Source: Russula earlei
Taxonomy: Eukaryota; Basidiomycota; Agaricomycetes; Russulales; Russulaceae
Direction: 5' to 3'
Length of the DNA: 14,129 nucleotides
NCBI GenBank assembly: GCA_025769875.1
Contig: JAGFNK010001154.1
Span: 1-14,129, forward strand
Numbering within the stretch: the first letter of the stretch is position 1; every line of letters starts with the position of its first letter. Position numbers and translations under genes: made by a program. The notes below the pieces were generated by a model that was not told the DNA's origin, did no database searches, and saw only the letters and a list, made by a program, of their open reading frames with translations. Below, piece after piece: positions 1 through 7,162 of this stretch.

Positions 1-1
1 T

Positions 2-427
2 GGCCTGATGGAAATCATAAGAGGGACATACTCAAAACCAGACCCCAGCAATGACCTGAGCGGCTTCGCTGACTGGGAGCAGAAAGATCATGAAGCACAT
101 GCCCACATTTTACTGACATTAAACGGGCATGCTCTTGACACTGCCCTAGGCACTGCTGGAGCCAAACATACTTGGGACACACTCAAAAAACATTTTGCAG
201 GGAAGGGCAAGCAACACATCGCACATTTACTTATGGACCTATACCAGGTCATGTTCTCTGAAACTGAACCCATGGCTCCTCAAATAATCCAACAGTTGCA
301 TGCTGCCCAAGCCCTCAAAATTTTCAGATACCCCATCAACGAGAAAACCCTCATTTGGATGCTAATTATTGCACTACCGGAAAAGATGGCCAAACTCAAG
401 GCCACCCTCCACTCGACACCACCCAGC
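2..427 (+). pseudogene. Copia gag, N-terminal fragment (UBN2-like)
   Basis: An open frame runs in from the window edge; the first Met is at 8, but gag probably begins further upstream. The translation shows the usual copia Gag pattern: a WE..D..A..HI stretch, then LG.AGAKHTWDTLKKHF.GKGKQHIAHL, then an ALPEKMAKLKATL segment. This resembles the UBN2/retrotrans_gag family that forms the virus-like particle. The frame is cut at 427 by a solo LTR and resumes in the same frame at 1258 after the target duplication. The fragment is part of a dead element. Confidence 0.8.
423..427. repeat. Target site duplication of solo LTR 1, left copy
   Basis: CCAGC immediately precedes the LTR start TGTCAAG. The identical CCAGC follows the LTR end at 1258-1262. 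Five bases is the usual duplication length for LTR-element integrases. Confidence 0.8.
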
Positions 428-612
428 TGTCAAGACACGTACTGCTGATCCGTGTGGACTCAGGAGCAGGTGGGCAAAGGTCGGAACAGATGGTACGCGG
501 CGTAGGTGGCGTTGAACAAGAGGACGAGCCAAATGACTAAGATGTACCAGATGGGGATTGGTACGTGTAACTGGAGGCAGAGGTGAAGGTTAGAAGCCAG
601 TGCAACGAGGGG

Positions 613-704
613 GCTTTAAACAAGGCGGTCGTAGAAGAGTACCTTGGAAGCGAGAGGAGTCTTTAAACTGAGCGGTCGCAGGGGAGTACCCAGGAAGATG
701 AGAG
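613..704. repeat. 47-bp imperfect tandem pair inside solo LTR 1
   Basis: CTTTAAAC occurs at 614 and again at 661. Each copy is followed by GCGGTCG, then GAGTACC and GGAAG at matching spacing. The period is 47 bp and the two copies are imperfect. Confidence 0.6.
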
Positions 705-874
705 TATCACAAATGGACAGTCTGACGACTGCCATGCTTCATTGGGGCTTATATACAGTGTACAGGGTCGATTACAAAGCACTGGGACTATTCTAGACTA
801 CTTTGGTACCATCCAATAGGACTACAGAGGCATAAACTTGCTTATGTCAAGTTTCAGGCTTACTGAGCGCATTA

Positions 875-993
875 CTGATCATTGTGGAGCGATGACATCA
901 TTATGATGTCACTGTGGGGCGCTTAGTGGGCCTATGAGGTCACTGTGGAGTCGCTCAGTCAGCCATGATGTCATTGGAGCCTTGATGACGTCA
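875..993. repeat. Clustered GATGTCA / TGACGTCA motifs in solo LTR 1
   Basis: A unit resembling ATGAxGTCACTGTGGxG.CGCTxAG recurs at about 902 and 933, with shorter versions near 875 and 964. An inverted pair TGACATCA (893-900) and TGATGTCA (904-911) could form a hairpin. A perfect palindrome TGACGTCA lies at 986-993, which is the CRE/ATF bZIP consensus. In the minus orientation of this LTR these lie upstream of the TATA box, so they may be U3 control sites; this role is inferred. Confidence 0.55.
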
Positions 994-1257
994 GATGATC
1001 TATGCAACAGTTTCTAAGAGTTTGTGCCGCTGTTTCAGGTCCATGGTGGCTAGGTGGCCATGTGGCTGCCACGCGATGATTACCCGATTAGGAAACCGGT
1101 GCCTGGTCATGTTAGAGTGCCTTTGCAATAACAATATCTTGTACCACAGGAGGGATAGCCCAGAAAATGGAAGGGAGTCGGCAATGCAAAGTGAGAGAGG
1201 TCTTTCTTGAGTAAAATAGGACAATCCTTGGCCAGGACTTGGCCTTGGTTCGTAACA

Positions 1258-1262
1258 CCAGC
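1258..1262. repeat. Target site duplication of solo LTR 1, right copy
   Basis: CCAGC directly follows the LTR end GTAACA and is identical to 423-427. Confidence 0.8.
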
Positions 1263-1506
1263 CATCTAATAGCCGAGCACATCACGGACTGCATCCTCCA
1301 CAAGGAGCATCAGATCCGATTGACCAATGACACGGCCACCTCACCATGCAAAGGCAACCCAAAAGGGAAAGGACCAGGAAGCACAGAGCGAAAAAAGCAC
1401 ATCAAAGTGCACTCACTGCAGACGCAGGGGGCACAATACACACAAATGCTGGAAAGTTCATGGAAAACTGCAGGACAAAGCAACAGTGGCAGTAGCAGCT
1501 ATGACT
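1258..1506 (+). pseudogene. Copia gag, C-terminal fragment with CCHC zinc knuckle
   Basis: From the target duplication onward the gag frame continues in register with the 8-427 fragment, so removal of the LTR plus one CCAGC rejoins the frame. The segment reads HLIAEHITDCILHKEHQIRL, the usual end of the Gag helical domain. A frameshift follows near 1325-1400. In the new frame a zinc knuckle of the form CX2CX4HX4C is at 1408-1449 (CTHCRRRGHNTHKC). This motif binds element RNA in Gag. The frameshift shows the copy is inactive. Confidence 0.8.
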
Positions 1507-1640
1507 GGCACGAGTGCACACAATGCAGCGATGCTCACAACCCTGGGACTGGCACAAGCACGCACAGCACAGTGATGCCCACACCTGCTGGGCCTGGCAC
1601 AAGCGTGCGCAGCGCAGTGACACCCATGCCTGCAGACCAG
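1507..1640 (+). repeat. About 45-bp tandem repeat, three copies
   Basis: Units start at 1507, 1551 and 1596 with GGCAC(A/G)AG. They are 44, 45 and 45 nt long and imperfect. Copies two and three translate as 15-residue units beginning GTS in the same frame. Copy one gives a GTS unit in the frame of the zinc knuckle, so the 44-nt copy marks a one-base deletion. The stretch lies between Gag and protease, a spacer that is often low in complexity. Confidence 0.65.
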
Positions 1641-1699
1641 CCACCAGCCAGCACTGCCATTGCATATGTCCCCACACATCCAACAACAGCATCTCATTA

Positions 1700-2130
1700 C
1701 ATCTGGCAGTCGAAGATGAGCCAATCCACACGTCCACAACCCAAGAGCAACTCCAAGCCGCCAATCTCAGAAACAGCTGGCTCCTCGACTCCGGAGCCTC
1801 AAGAATCATGACTCCCCACTCAAATGGTTCACACATCTCACCCTGCTCGCATCGCCCATTCAAGTCGCCTTAGGCAACAATAGCACAATAACTGCCACTG
1901 GAACCGGACAAGTGCTAGTCTGGATGCGCACACATGGCATGTGGAGTACTGCGATACTCCACGATGTCCTGCACATACTGGACCTCAATGGAAACCTCTT
2001 ATTGGTCTCCCACCTTGCTCAACATGGGGTGGAAGTGCGCTTCCAGGGCAGACTTGTAGGATATACAATAAAGCAACAAATTGATTGTGAGGGAACATTA
2101 CATGACAACTTATACATTAGGCCATTGAAA
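1700..2130 (+). pseudogene. Copia aspartic protease and pre-integrase remnant
   Basis: The protease active-site motif reads WLLDSGAS, with Asp-Ser-Gly-Ala at 1787-1798. The frame shifts near 1855-1870. It then continues as LGNNSTITATGTGQ, a flap-like segment, and on to LHDVLHILDLNGNLLLVSHL and then GTLHDNLYIRPL. This is the normal order of copia protease followed by the start of the GAG-pre-integrase region. The HHCC finger and DDE core of integrase that should come next were not found. At least one frameshift separates the motifs, so no functional protein is made. Confidence 0.8.
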
Positions 2131-3345
2131 TGCCAACACTCGAGTCAGTGTGCACAGCAATGCCACACCAACCTCTTGCGGAACGCGGCCACAAAACTGA
2201 AGCTGTGCTTACTGCACATGCAACAATCTTCCAGGCCTCCCTGGATACATTCTCTGAACAGGTTGCAACCTGGACAGACGATAAGCTGCAGAAGAAAACA
2301 CACCGGTGGGCTGAAGCACAAGTTGAAAGCGCCCCAGCACCCTGAGCCATCTGCTGTGCGCATCAAACTCAAAACAGGCCAATGCCTGAAGACCCTCCGA
2401 TTACATGAAGGGGGTGAACCCACCAACATTGCAGAATGCGACCTGGACACCTCTTGATAGGGTCTGGGCGACGCATGCCGACGCAAACCTACCCACGTGC
2501 ACCTTGGACGATCTGACATCTGAAGAGGCCAGGAGTGGGACAACCCCTGACCCCTCTTGGTTGCAAGTCCTCACAACACACATGTCCACATATGCCCAGA
2601 GAAGAGACCCACCACACTGACCTGAAGGTCGCTGGTGCACACGTTCCCAGGCCACACATATCATCAGCAGGCATACAAGCCTGCCACATCTCCCCACCCC
2701 CTGCACCCTTCAACCCCACACCATCATATCCAACGAAGGGGGCCCCACATCACACATCAAGCACGTGATCCTCGAATTCAACAACGCAGTTGAAAGAGTT
2801 GAAAAGGGGAAATGAGAGCAAAGTTGAGGGGGGCAGCGAAAGTGGAACCAGCAGACAATGTGGAACAGCCGCTGCATGCAAAGCTGCAAGGCATCGGAGC
2901 AGAGGACCCCCTGCCTGCTCAGCCTGAAACAGGCAGACAATGCGGAGCAGGCACCACACACTGAACCACAGGGCGTCATAGTGGATGCGATTCCACCTGC
3001 TCAGCCTGAAACACCACAAAGTCAGCTCACAATTCACAAGGCAGAAGACTCACCTGCGCAATCCACCATGGGACCACCAAAGCGCATCACACACGCCCTC
3101 ACACCCAACCAAGGTGATGAAGCAGAGGAGCCAAATGAAGAGGAAGCGGAAATGGCATCACATGCCGAACCGCAAGACACACAGCTGCAACACAATAACA
3201 ACACACCTGAGGACCAAGCTTCCTCACAACCTGAAATGTGCCCAAAATGTGCCACTCACACACCCATCCATGACAAGGATGCTCACCATTCCCCATCCTG
3301 CATGAGCACCAAATGAAACATACCGAGCAGGGAAACGCAGCACAC
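2131..3345 (+). other. Unassigned interior of the copia element
   Basis: About 1.2 kb where integrase would be expected. I found no HHCC, DDE or other recognisable motif on either strand. The stretch 2858-3316 is open and rich in Pro, Gln, Glu, Thr and His, with repeated AEP, QPE and HAEP segments, similar in composition to the flexible spacer between integrase and RT. The part at 2131-2800 is a patchwork of short frames. It may be scrambled integrase, a further insertion, or rearranged spacer. Confidence 0.45.
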
Positions 3346-3806
3346 AAAAATGTAGCCATTAACCCCAAGTCCTATGCTGAGGCAACAACCCATGCAGATT
3401 CTGCCGAATGGGCAAAGGCATGCAACAAAGAGAAACACATGTCCAAAAACACAGGCATTCTCAAAAGTGTGCCATGCCCGCAGAATGGAGACACAGCGGG
3501 GAAGCAAAGAGACCTTCCTAATAAAGAGGGGGTCAAACCACAAAAACCAAAAATGCAAGGCCCGTGTCATCACGCAGGGACTCACCTAAGTTGAGGACAA
3601 TGACCCTGACAAAATTGTGCTGCCAGAATACAGGCACCCCCTTGCACCCTGGCCCTCACCACAGAAAGGAGTCTAGCAGTCCATCAGATGGACAACAAGT
3701 CCACCTGCCTAAATGGAGAACTGACGGACAAGACCTTCTTGAAAGCGTGCCCAGGAAATAACCACCAATGCACGCGTGACTGTGCAACCCAGTATGCCCG
3801 AGGTAC
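3346..3806 (+). pseudogene. Copia reverse transcriptase, N-terminal part, broken
   Basis: The RT start reads INPKSYAEATTHADSAEWAK and is followed by an altered form of the copia fingers region. KARVITQGLTH is found in the next frame near 3560. ALTTERSLAVHQMDNKSTCLNGEL near 3645-3720 appears across frames and carries the motif-A Asp (about 3691). From about 3760 the RT jumps to TRDCATQYARG, which matches the far C-terminal thumb/connection region, so most of the palm with YVDD is gone. The fragment is cut at 3807 by solo LTR 2. Confidence 0.8.
3802..3806. repeat. Target site duplication of solo LTR 2, left copy
   Basis: GGTAC directly before the LTR start TGTTACC. The right copy GGTAT at 4428-4432 differs by one C-to-T transition. 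Confidence 0.6.
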
Positions 3807-4427
3807 TGTTACCAAGTGGTTTGGGGTCTGGAAGATGCCAGAACACCTGAACTATGGACTGCACCATTTGCATCATGTGTGCATCAGATCTTGATTGTTT
3901 ATGTTCATTGATATCACATTCGGAACGTGTTGATCGTATCTTTCTGAAGATGTATTAAAGAAGCAATGAGTAGCATTGCTTCTGTTCCAGATGTTCCTGT
4001 ACTGCCATGTACGTCGCTTCCTTGGTTAGGAAAGTACTTATGACACCGAGATTGCTACTAGGGAAGCACTTAATGCTTCCAGCACCGAGATCGTTTACAT
4101 AGAAGCAACCTCGCTTCTATGAGCTGCTTCTTGCTTCTATAGCACCAACCAGTACTACAGTAGCACAAAACTTATCCCTGTAGGGCTATATAAAGCCCCC
4201 AGTCTGTAGCAGTTGAGCCCTAAGCTCAACTTAGTTTGCCAATCCCAAACAGTTGACTCCTACCCTGTCTGCAGAGCCCCTCTCATCTTGTTGCCATACT
4301 CTAGAAGGATCTAATACTCCTTCCCCTCCACGAGTATTGCTTGCTTGACTCAAGCATATCTGCATTGGTAGGGTGTGTTCATAGACGTGACCATTGATCT
4401 TATTTAAGGCACTTTGGAGCCTTAACA
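3807..4427 (+). mobile_element. Solo LTR 2 (gypsy-type), 621 bp, inserted in copia pol
   Basis: The segment begins TGTTACC and ends CCTTAACA, giving a perfect TGTTA/TAACA terminal inverted repeat. It is flanked by GGTAC and GGTAT, a duplication with one mismatch. A TATA box CTATATAAAG at about 4189-4198 sits in the second half, as expected for U3/R, and places the promoter on the + strand. Three GAAGC/GCTTC hairpins lie upstream of it. No coding domain is present. Removing the LTR and one duplication joins the RT end to the next copia segment in frame. Confidence 0.82.
3959..4120. repeat. Three GAAGC/GCTTC inverted repeats in solo LTR 2
   Basis: Hairpin 1 has arms AGAAGCAAT (3959-3967) and ATTGCTTCT (3975-3983). 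Hairpin 2 has GGAAGCA (4062-4068) and TGCTTCC (4074-4080). Hairpin 3 has ATAGAAGC (4099-4106) and GCTTCTAT (4113-4120). All arms are perfect, with spacers of 5 to 7 nt. Hairpins 2 and 3 are each preceded by CACCGAGAT, about 40 bp apart. They lie upstream of the LTR TATA box and may be regulatory; function is unknown. Confidence 0.7.
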
Positions 4428-4432
4428 GGTAT
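4428..4432. repeat. Target site duplication of solo LTR 2, right copy
   Basis: GGTAT directly after the LTR end TAACA, against GGTAC at 3802-3806. Confidence 0.6.
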
Positions 4433-4951
4433 GAGCAACCACTGCCCGACCTTCCAGTGTGACTCCGGCATCCAGCCGATCTTGGTCAGACATGTCAACC
4501 CCGATTGGACCAGCAAAGCCCATTCTGGACTTCATCTTCATGTTGACAGGTGGGGCCATAAACTGGAGCCAAAAGAAGCAAGCCCTGGTTGCACCCTTGA
4601 GCACCAAGGCAGAGCACACTGCAGGCACATGCACCACCGAAGAAGCTGCCAGGCTGAGGCAACCACTCACTGGATTGGGCCAAAAGACCCATCTCCTCAC
4701 AATCCCTCATGTTCATGTCGACAACCAGCCGACCATCGCCATTACCAGGAACCCCAAGTTCCACGACTGCACCAGAACACACCAAGGTGTGACACCATTA
4801 TCTTGCAGCAGAATGTCGACTTGCAGGGGTCCGATCTTGCCTACACTCCATCAGAAGAGCCAGTAGCCGATGTATTGAAAAAGGGTCCCAGCTGCGAGAA
4901 GCACAAAGGTCCCATGATGGAAATGGGAGAGAATGCACACCACTCAGGCTG
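4428..4951 (+). pseudogene. Copia RT C-terminal end and RNase H, broken
   Basis: After the duplication the frame continues GMSNHCPTFQCDSGIQPILV, the tail of the copia RT connection region. RNase H then follows in shifting frames. HVNPDWTS stands for the first catalytic D-A-D-W block. GGAINWSQKKQ is next, then STKAEHTA in place of the usual STEAEY, then HVDNQPTIAITRNPKFHD and finally YTPSEEPVADVLKKG. The E-to-K change in STKAEH and two or more frameshifts (near 4530 and 4790) show decay. RNase H would remove the RNA strand during reverse transcription. Confidence 0.85.
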
Positions 4952-4959
4952 AGGGGGCA
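4951..4959 (+). other. Polypurine tract of the copia element
   Basis: GAGGGGGCA lies immediately before the LTR start TGTTGG. A purine run at this place primes plus-strand synthesis in LTR elements. Confidence 0.65.
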
Positions 4960-5206
4960 TGTTGGACGTGCAGCCGCTAAGTGCCGCGTGAACAGACAAT
5001 CCAGACCGTACATGTAAATAATTTGAATTTAGTTATTGTTCGTTTTCTCTCAGTCTTTTACACACAAGACTGAGGTCAGTACTACACCTTCCTTTACATT
5101 TCTTTATAGCTAATACTGTACATAGCCCTTATTCCATAGGTTAGCATACTAACCTGAATACAGTCTTTTACACACAAGACTGAGCCCTTATTCCATAGCT
5201 TCAACA
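4960..5206 (+). mobile_element. 3' LTR of the copia element, about 247 bp
   Basis: The LTR starts TGTTGGA right after the purine tract and most likely ends TTCAACA at 5206, an imperfect terminal inverted repeat. The end is inferred from that pairing, because the 5' LTR is not in the window for comparison. Inside are a 24-bp sequence repeated exactly at 5051-5074 and 5161-5184, a 15-bp repeat at 5125-5139 and 5184-5198, and a hairpin AGGTTAG/CTAACCT at 5138-5155. A related decayed copy lies near 11213-11310. Confidence 0.75.
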
Positions 5207-5531
5207 CCCAGGTGGACTTTAATTCAGCATGTGTTACATGTATGTTACTTTTGTGACATTTGCATTTGTGACCACTGAGATGGTAGTGAACTGCCGAGTT
5301 CCCAGTGGCTCACAGTACTGTATGGCTACTCCCTGGATGGAAATAAGAGCAGGAACCGGACATTTATTTAATCTGCCGCGGGGTGCCGGCAGTGGCCGAA
5401 TCGAGCATCCTCGTGATTGATTCTATGGCTGAGCCCCCAGCCAGCCATCCGTTTTCTCGTTAAACGAACCGCCAGTGCGAAGATGGTGGGTCGCTCGGCC
5501 TTTCTCATCTCCTCCCTAAACCTGACTTTCA
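5207..5531 (+). promoter_or_regulatory. Non-coding gap and probable promoter of the carrier gene
   Basis: 325 bp between the copia LTR and the carrier start codon. I see no gene, RNA or clear TATA box. The nearer half is more GC-rich, with GCCGCGGGGTGCCGGC near 5376. Because the LTR ends here, LTR promoter signals may lie close upstream of the gene. No specific control site is claimed. Confidence 0.4.
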
Positions 5532-6924
5532 ATGCAGAGCGGAGACCCGTCCGAGCAGGCGACCCCAGGCAAGATCACGATAAAGGCGCCCGTCTCCGCC
5601 TCGTCCGCTGCCGCAGAGAATGTAAAAGCTTTCGTCGCCGGGGGATTCGGGGGTGTCTGTGCTGTCTCGGTTGGTTCGTCGGCTCGATATGCTATTCTGT
5701 CGGTTTATCGCATGTCTGAAATAAACACGATACATTTTCACTCGGGGCACCCGCCGCCTACCAGGCCATCCGTTTGACTTGACCAAGACGAGATTACAGA
5801 CCGCCCCACCTGGGACGTATACAGGGGGCTTGGACGTCGTAAGGAAGACGCTGGCAAGGGATGGCCCCACCGGGTTATACCGTGGGGTGGTACCTCCCCT
5901 GCTGGGTGTGACGCCCATATTTGCGCTCTCATTCTGGGTACTCTCCCTCCGCTCCGAGCAATGTGTATAGTTTTGCGACCACTGACCTCGCCGGTTCGGC
6001 ACAGGCATACGATGCTTCCAAGCGACTCATTCGAGTTCTCACGCCGAACCGTGCCGAATCTGCACTCACAACGGGCGAGCTCGCCACTGCGGGCTTTCTA
6101 TCTGCCATTCCTACCACCCTAGTCACTGCGCCAGTGGAACGCGCCAAGGTCCTCTTACAAGTAAGTTACCATGGCTGTTGGAATCGATATGTCCCCGAAA
6201 TGCTTCGTCAAGGTACAAGGGCAAGCAGGATCTGGTACCCAGTACAAAGGCGTCGCCGATGTGATCAGACATCTATACAGAGAGGGAGGGATCCGTAGCA
6301 TCTATCGAGGCACGTTTGCGACATTGGTGCGAGATGGACCGGGGAGCGCAGCGTGCGTTAGCTCACGCGTTGCCGTTTTCGCTCATCGTAATCATTTTAT
6401 TTGCGCAAAAGATACTTCGCAGCCTACGAAGTCACCAAAAAAGCACTGACGCCAGTCAACGCGTCGTCTTCGGATCTCAACATCAGCCAAGTCATCCTCG
6501 CGGGCGGGACGGCGGGTGTGGCCATGTGGGCTATCGCCATTCCCCCGGATGTCAGGATGATTCTGTTTACGTGCCCGATTTTCATGGTCCAAGGGCTGAT
6601 ATATGTGCGCGGTAGGTTCTAAAATCAAGATTACAGTCCGCGCCAACGGGGACATATTCTGGCATCGTGGATTGCGCGCGAAAGACTATCGCTACGGATG
6701 GTGTGAAAGCGCTTTGGAAAGGTTTTGGACCGGCCATGGCCAGGGTGAGTCTCTGGGCTGCACTCGAAGCATTTGCATTGCTAACGTAGTTCTGTCAGGC
6801 ATTCCCTGCAAATGCGGCGACGTTCGTAAGTCATAACTTGCGTTGTACTCCATGCAGACAAAAAACCCCATGTTTTCAGCTCGGTGTGGAGGCTTCACGT
6901 AAACTCTTGGACGGTCTCTTCTGA
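5532..6924 (+). CDS. Mitochondrial carnitine/acylcarnitine carrier (SLC25A20/Crc1 family)
   Basis: An inner-membrane antiporter that exchanges acylcarnitines for free carnitine, feeding mitochondrial acyl groups to oxidation. Eight exons: 5532-5673, 5765-5937, 6005-6160, 6213-6352, 6412-6550, 6616-6744, 6799-6825, 6880-6924, giving 316 residues, the usual length for the family. All junctions are GT-AG and keep one frame. The three carrier signatures PX[DE]XX[KR] are seen: HPFDLTKTRLQ, APVERAKVLLQ and IPPDVLKSRLQ. KAFVAGGFGGVCAVSVGHP, GVTPIFALSF, RDGPGSAAYF and RAFPANAATFLG match the carnitine-carrier subgroup more closely than the ornithine or other carriers. The start at 5532 is the first ATG leading into the conserved repeat. 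Subgroup is from memory of family motifs, so close relatives remain possible. Confidence 0.88.
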
Positions 6925-7162
6925 GAGCGTAAAAGGGATGACACGATCACGTGGTAGCTTAGCAGGTTGGAGTTGACAGTCACCGCAATAGACGCCGTAA
7001 TGCGGTTCTTTCTCTTGCACCCACTCGCAGAGCTTGAATCACTCCACATTTAATTATAAAAAACCAGATACAATCACCGACGAACTGTTACGACATCACT
7101 TACCATCATTTTTTCTTAGCAATCCTTTCCAGTCCTTTCGTTCAAGACAATAATTCCAAGAA
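6925..7162 (+). promoter_or_regulatory. Intergenic region with probable TATA box for the next gene
   Basis: The gap between the carrier stop and the next start codon holds the carrier 3' end and the next promoter. TATAAAAA at 7055-7062 lies about 100 bp before the ATG at 7163, a plausible core promoter distance. No gene is seen on either strand. Confidence 0.45.

Larger units (their letters stand above)
428..1257 (-). mobile_element. Solo LTR 1 (gypsy-type), 830 bp, inserted in copia gag
   Basis: On the + strand the segment begins TGTCAAGACAC and ends TTCGTAACA, so the ends are TGTCA/TAACA, a near-match to the TG..CA terminal repeats of LTRs. It is bounded by a perfect 5-bp duplication, CCAGC. 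A TATATAAG box (complement of 748-755) places the promoter on the minus strand. The body holds a 47-bp imperfect tandem pair (about 613-704) and a cluster of GATGTCA/TGACGTCA motifs (875-993). No coding domain is seen, so it is a solo LTR left by LTR-LTR recombination. Assignment to gypsy rather than copia is inference from its length and TATA style. Confidence 0.8.
1..5206 (+). mobile_element. Degenerate Ty1/copia LTR retrotransposon, 5' part outside window
   Basis: The order gag, CCHC zinc knuckle, aspartic protease (DSGA), RT N-terminal region, RNase H, purine tract and LTR is that of a Ty1/copia element read left to right. It is a dead copy. The coding parts lie in different frames, no integrase core is visible between the pre-integrase stretch (ends about 2130) and RT (starts about 3350), and the RT palm with YVDD is absent. 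Two solo LTRs of other elements interrupt it at 428-1257 and 3807-4427. The 5' LTR, primer-binding site and gag start lie upstream of the window. Identification is from family motifs seen in the translations. Confidence 0.9.

Noticed and set aside
995..1224. Short open frames on both strands next to the LTR motif cluster
   Set aside because: They lie inside the 830-bp LTR defined by the CCAGC duplication and show no protein family features.
1402..1863. 153-codon minus-strand open frame rich in Cys and Trp
   Set aside because: It is the antisense shadow of the CA-rich gag spacer repeat; its composition mirrors the repeat and no domain is visible.
5229..5420. 63-codon open frame upstream of the carrier
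   Set aside because: Short, no family features, and in the likely promoter region.
5529..6008. 159-codon minus-strand open frame
   Set aside because: Antisense to the carrier gene, whose spliced plus-strand reading matches a known family at every exon.
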